From Phlegmacium glaucopus (Eukaryota; Basidiomycota; Agaricomycetes; Agaricales; Cortinariaceae): DNA of 31,117 nucleotides. Every line of letters starts with the position of its first letter. Position 1 is the stretch's first letter. A program made the translations under genes and the position numbers. Positions 29,351 to 31,117 of this stretch are shown in pieces. Under the pieces are notes generated by a model. That model did no database searches. It was not told where the DNA came from and saw only the letters and a program-made list of their open reading frames with translations. Location: contig MU130384.1 of NCBI GenBank assembly GCA_015039465.1, positions 38,624 to 69,740 on the forward strand, read 5' to 3'.

Positions 29351-31117
29351 TTCCACACAGGAGAGCCTCACCTGAGCCTGTAGAGGGAGTCGTCTACGGC
29401 GTTCTTATGCTACATGACCTCTCCAAGCTCCTAAGACCGCGTTAGTTCATGTTTTTGCAAGTGCACGAAACTTGGTTCCAAGCAAGAACTGAGCGTGTTG
29501 TCGTCACCATACTGCGCGGTTTCTGCGCTAGGGGTTGTCGAGCTGTCTGGGCATAAGAGTATTCAGACAATGGATGGGAGGAGTTACTTGCGCGGGTCCC
29601 TATACTTCTTTCTCATACTAAAGCTCTGTTTCCCAGTGATAGATCAGCCTAACCTAGGGGTCTACAAGTTTGGATCACTGTAGGCGGAGAGGAGACTTCC
29701 TAAGAAAGCGTACCTGGACTGTATGCTGTTTTGCCTGACAGGTCTCTTTGGACTAGGACTATTTCTGTGGCGTCTCTTACTTCTGCTGCATCTCTTACTT
29801 CTGCTCCATCTGTTACTTCTCCTGCATCTGTTACTTCTGCTGGATCTCTTACTTCTCCTGGATCTCTTACTTCTCTTGCATTTCTTAGCTTCTCTTAGCT
29901 TTTTTTGGATGTTACGGAAAAGACTTTCCTGGGTCCCGTTCTCCTACGCGTCGTATGCTGAGCGCTTCGTCGATAGATGGTCTAGGACTTCCTCGTCCTA
30001 CAGTTCGTACACGGTAGATACGCAAACCCGCCGCTGTAAGGGTCCGACCTCTGCCTTTGCGTCCTTACCTAGTTCCTCGTGAGAAGTTTTAGTTTTGTGT
30101 ACTTTATGTTTTACCAGACGGTAGTATATTAAAACTTATGACAGCGAGCACTGAATAGTTGCAAATGGACCACGTTTCATGCCGATAGGACATAACGGCT
30201 ACGCCAACTTCCACGCGCAAAATAGGTAAAAAAACCAACCGTTAAGATTGCTAGAGAGATGGTCCACGAGTTGTCCGCATGTTTCGGCCATATAATGTGG
30301 CGCTAGAGTCGCGGCCGTTGTATTACTAGCAGTTTCTATTTCTCTGGGTTCTTACCTCCCCATAAGAATAGCTGACCCTATACACGGAAGACACCTCCTT
30401 TGGTCCTCCGCTTGGTGCAAGACCTGCATGGCACTCAATGCTAAGTATACAGATTAAAACACCAATGACTGTCACATGTACGTCCCGTGAACCCGTAAAT
30501 AAAGGCACTCTTAGGATGTCTTGCTTCCAGGATGACATTCTGTATGCGAGACCCTACTATATCTCAGACGGAAGACCCAGGAGTAGATGCTCCGAGATGA
30601 GATAGACTTTGTACTGCTCGAGGGGTCAGGAGAGATAGCGTTCTACGTCTGGTAGAAAAGAGAATTCCTAATGGAGGGGCCACCTAGCCATTAACCGCCA
30701 CTACCGTTCAACTCGCACAATCGTGTGACATGGGAATTACTTTCAAAAAACCCGGAGCGGGTTAAGCTCTTGAACCCACAGTTGTTTAACGACCTGGTTG
30801 ACCCATTTCAGAAGTACCTCGCAATATCACTCCTGCCGTTCTGTAGAAAGTTTAACCTACTAGGACTACTTTGTACCAAGAGACTCTCAGAGGCCCGCCG
30901 CCGGTACTTCTACCTCGGGGAGTGGTAGTGGGGTTGGCGTTATTTCAGCGGATGGTTACTGAGGTTGGGTGGTCTACTAGAAGCTTGGACCCTTAGGCGC
31001 TTCGGGCTCCTGAAGTTTCACCTGATGAAGGGGTACGGAAATCTGCCTCTAGGTCTTTTTAGATGGGTCCATGCCTACGCAGTTCGCTCGAGCTATTGTC
31101 TAAGTTACTATGTACCT
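29351..31117. other. Third FunK1 copy written in reverse without complementing (string reversal)
   Basis: Reading the printed strand from 31117 down to 29351 gives TCCATGTATCATTGAATCTG and onward, which follows 1563-3230 almost base for base through exon 3, intron 2 (near 30430-30480), exon 2, intron 1 (near 30205-30255) and exon 1. Equivalently, plain complementing in the printed order yields the kinase coding strand, starting at 29585 with MNAPRDMKKEY. The join is exact: 29350 ends AACCATCCAG and reversed 31117 continues TCCATG, as at 1562/1563. In this reading the copy has the GHYLVGLDP form of the N-terminus, an acidic hexapeptide repeat at about 29765-29885, and a frameshift or stop between 29885 and 29960, so it is probably not an intact gene. 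Any frame called on either printed strand here, including a Leu-rich one at 29723-30082, is meaningless. Confidence 0.93.
29765..29885. repeat. 18-bp tandem repeat inside the backwards FunK1 copy
   Basis: Printed as CTCTTACTTCTGCTGCAT-like units, about six in a row. Plain complementing turns them into in-frame acidic hexapeptides of the type ENEDDV / DNEEDV / ENEEDL, replacing the PPPKY..LFPFNR segment found in the other two copies. Confidence 0.8.

Noticed and set aside
29723..30082. Leu-rich 119-codon frame that looks like a membrane protein
   Set aside because: It lies inside the backwards block. The run of leucines is the misread form of an acidic 18-bp repeat in the kinase coding strand.
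30725..30928. 67-codon plus frame near the right end
   Set aside because: It is inside the backwards block; the same bases read in reverse are FunK1 exon 3.

Overview
The window looks like repeat-rich, intron-containing nuclear DNA of a mushroom-forming basidiomycete (Agaricomycetes). The evidence is short introns (about 45-70 nt) with GT..AG ends, FunK1-type protein kinases, and KDZ-class transposase genes with CxC2, CxC5 and CxC6 cysteine clusters, which are known mainly from these fungi. Gene calls rest on reading frames, splice sites and remembered family motifs; no database search was possible.

Layout. (1) 1-3230: a tandem array of FunK1 kinases on the minus strand, with one copy running off the left edge (1-558) and one apparently complete three-exon gene (1482-3060). 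(2) 3593-4387: a 795-bp hAT-like MITE with a perfect 8-bp target duplication, inserted in (3) a decayed CxC5/CxC6 KDZ-related transposon at about 4396-8145, made of an accessory gene (+) and a convergent transposase half (-), with an LTR-like insertion at 5941-6282. (4) 8330-21297: a 12,968-bp element bounded by 184-bp inverted repeats. Its cargo is a subterminal repeat block, a 165-aa coiled-coil protein, a 678-aa Cys6/coiled-coil protein, a decayed gene with three in-frame TGA codons, a KDZ/CxC2 transposase whose catalytic core is missing, and an 899-codon protein with about 13 Trp-containing acidic repeats. (5) 21298-26883: nested debris, namely a solo LTR, a second MITE fragment, a CxC5 N-terminal fragment cut by an LTR, a Cys6-protein pseudogene between two LTR copies in inverted orientation, and a 318-bp MITE with a perfect 8-bp target duplication. 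(6) 26884-28500: no recognisable gene. (7) 28501-29350: a direct copy of the FunK1 downstream region (730-1562).

The most striking feature is the right end. Bases 29351-31117 are the FunK1 gene written backwards without complementing: read from 31117 down to 29351, the string aligns with 1563 to about 3230, including both introns, and joins seamlessly to the copy ending at 29350. A DNA inversion cannot produce this, so I treat it as a data-handling or deliberate string reversal that hides a third FunK1 copy. Every open frame called on either strand of that block is an artefact.

The most interesting biology is the 13-kb KDZ element. It has lost its transposase core but keeps long open cargo genes, and it is strongly enriched in the pentamer TCGGC/GCCGA in both coding and non-coding parts, unlike its flanks.
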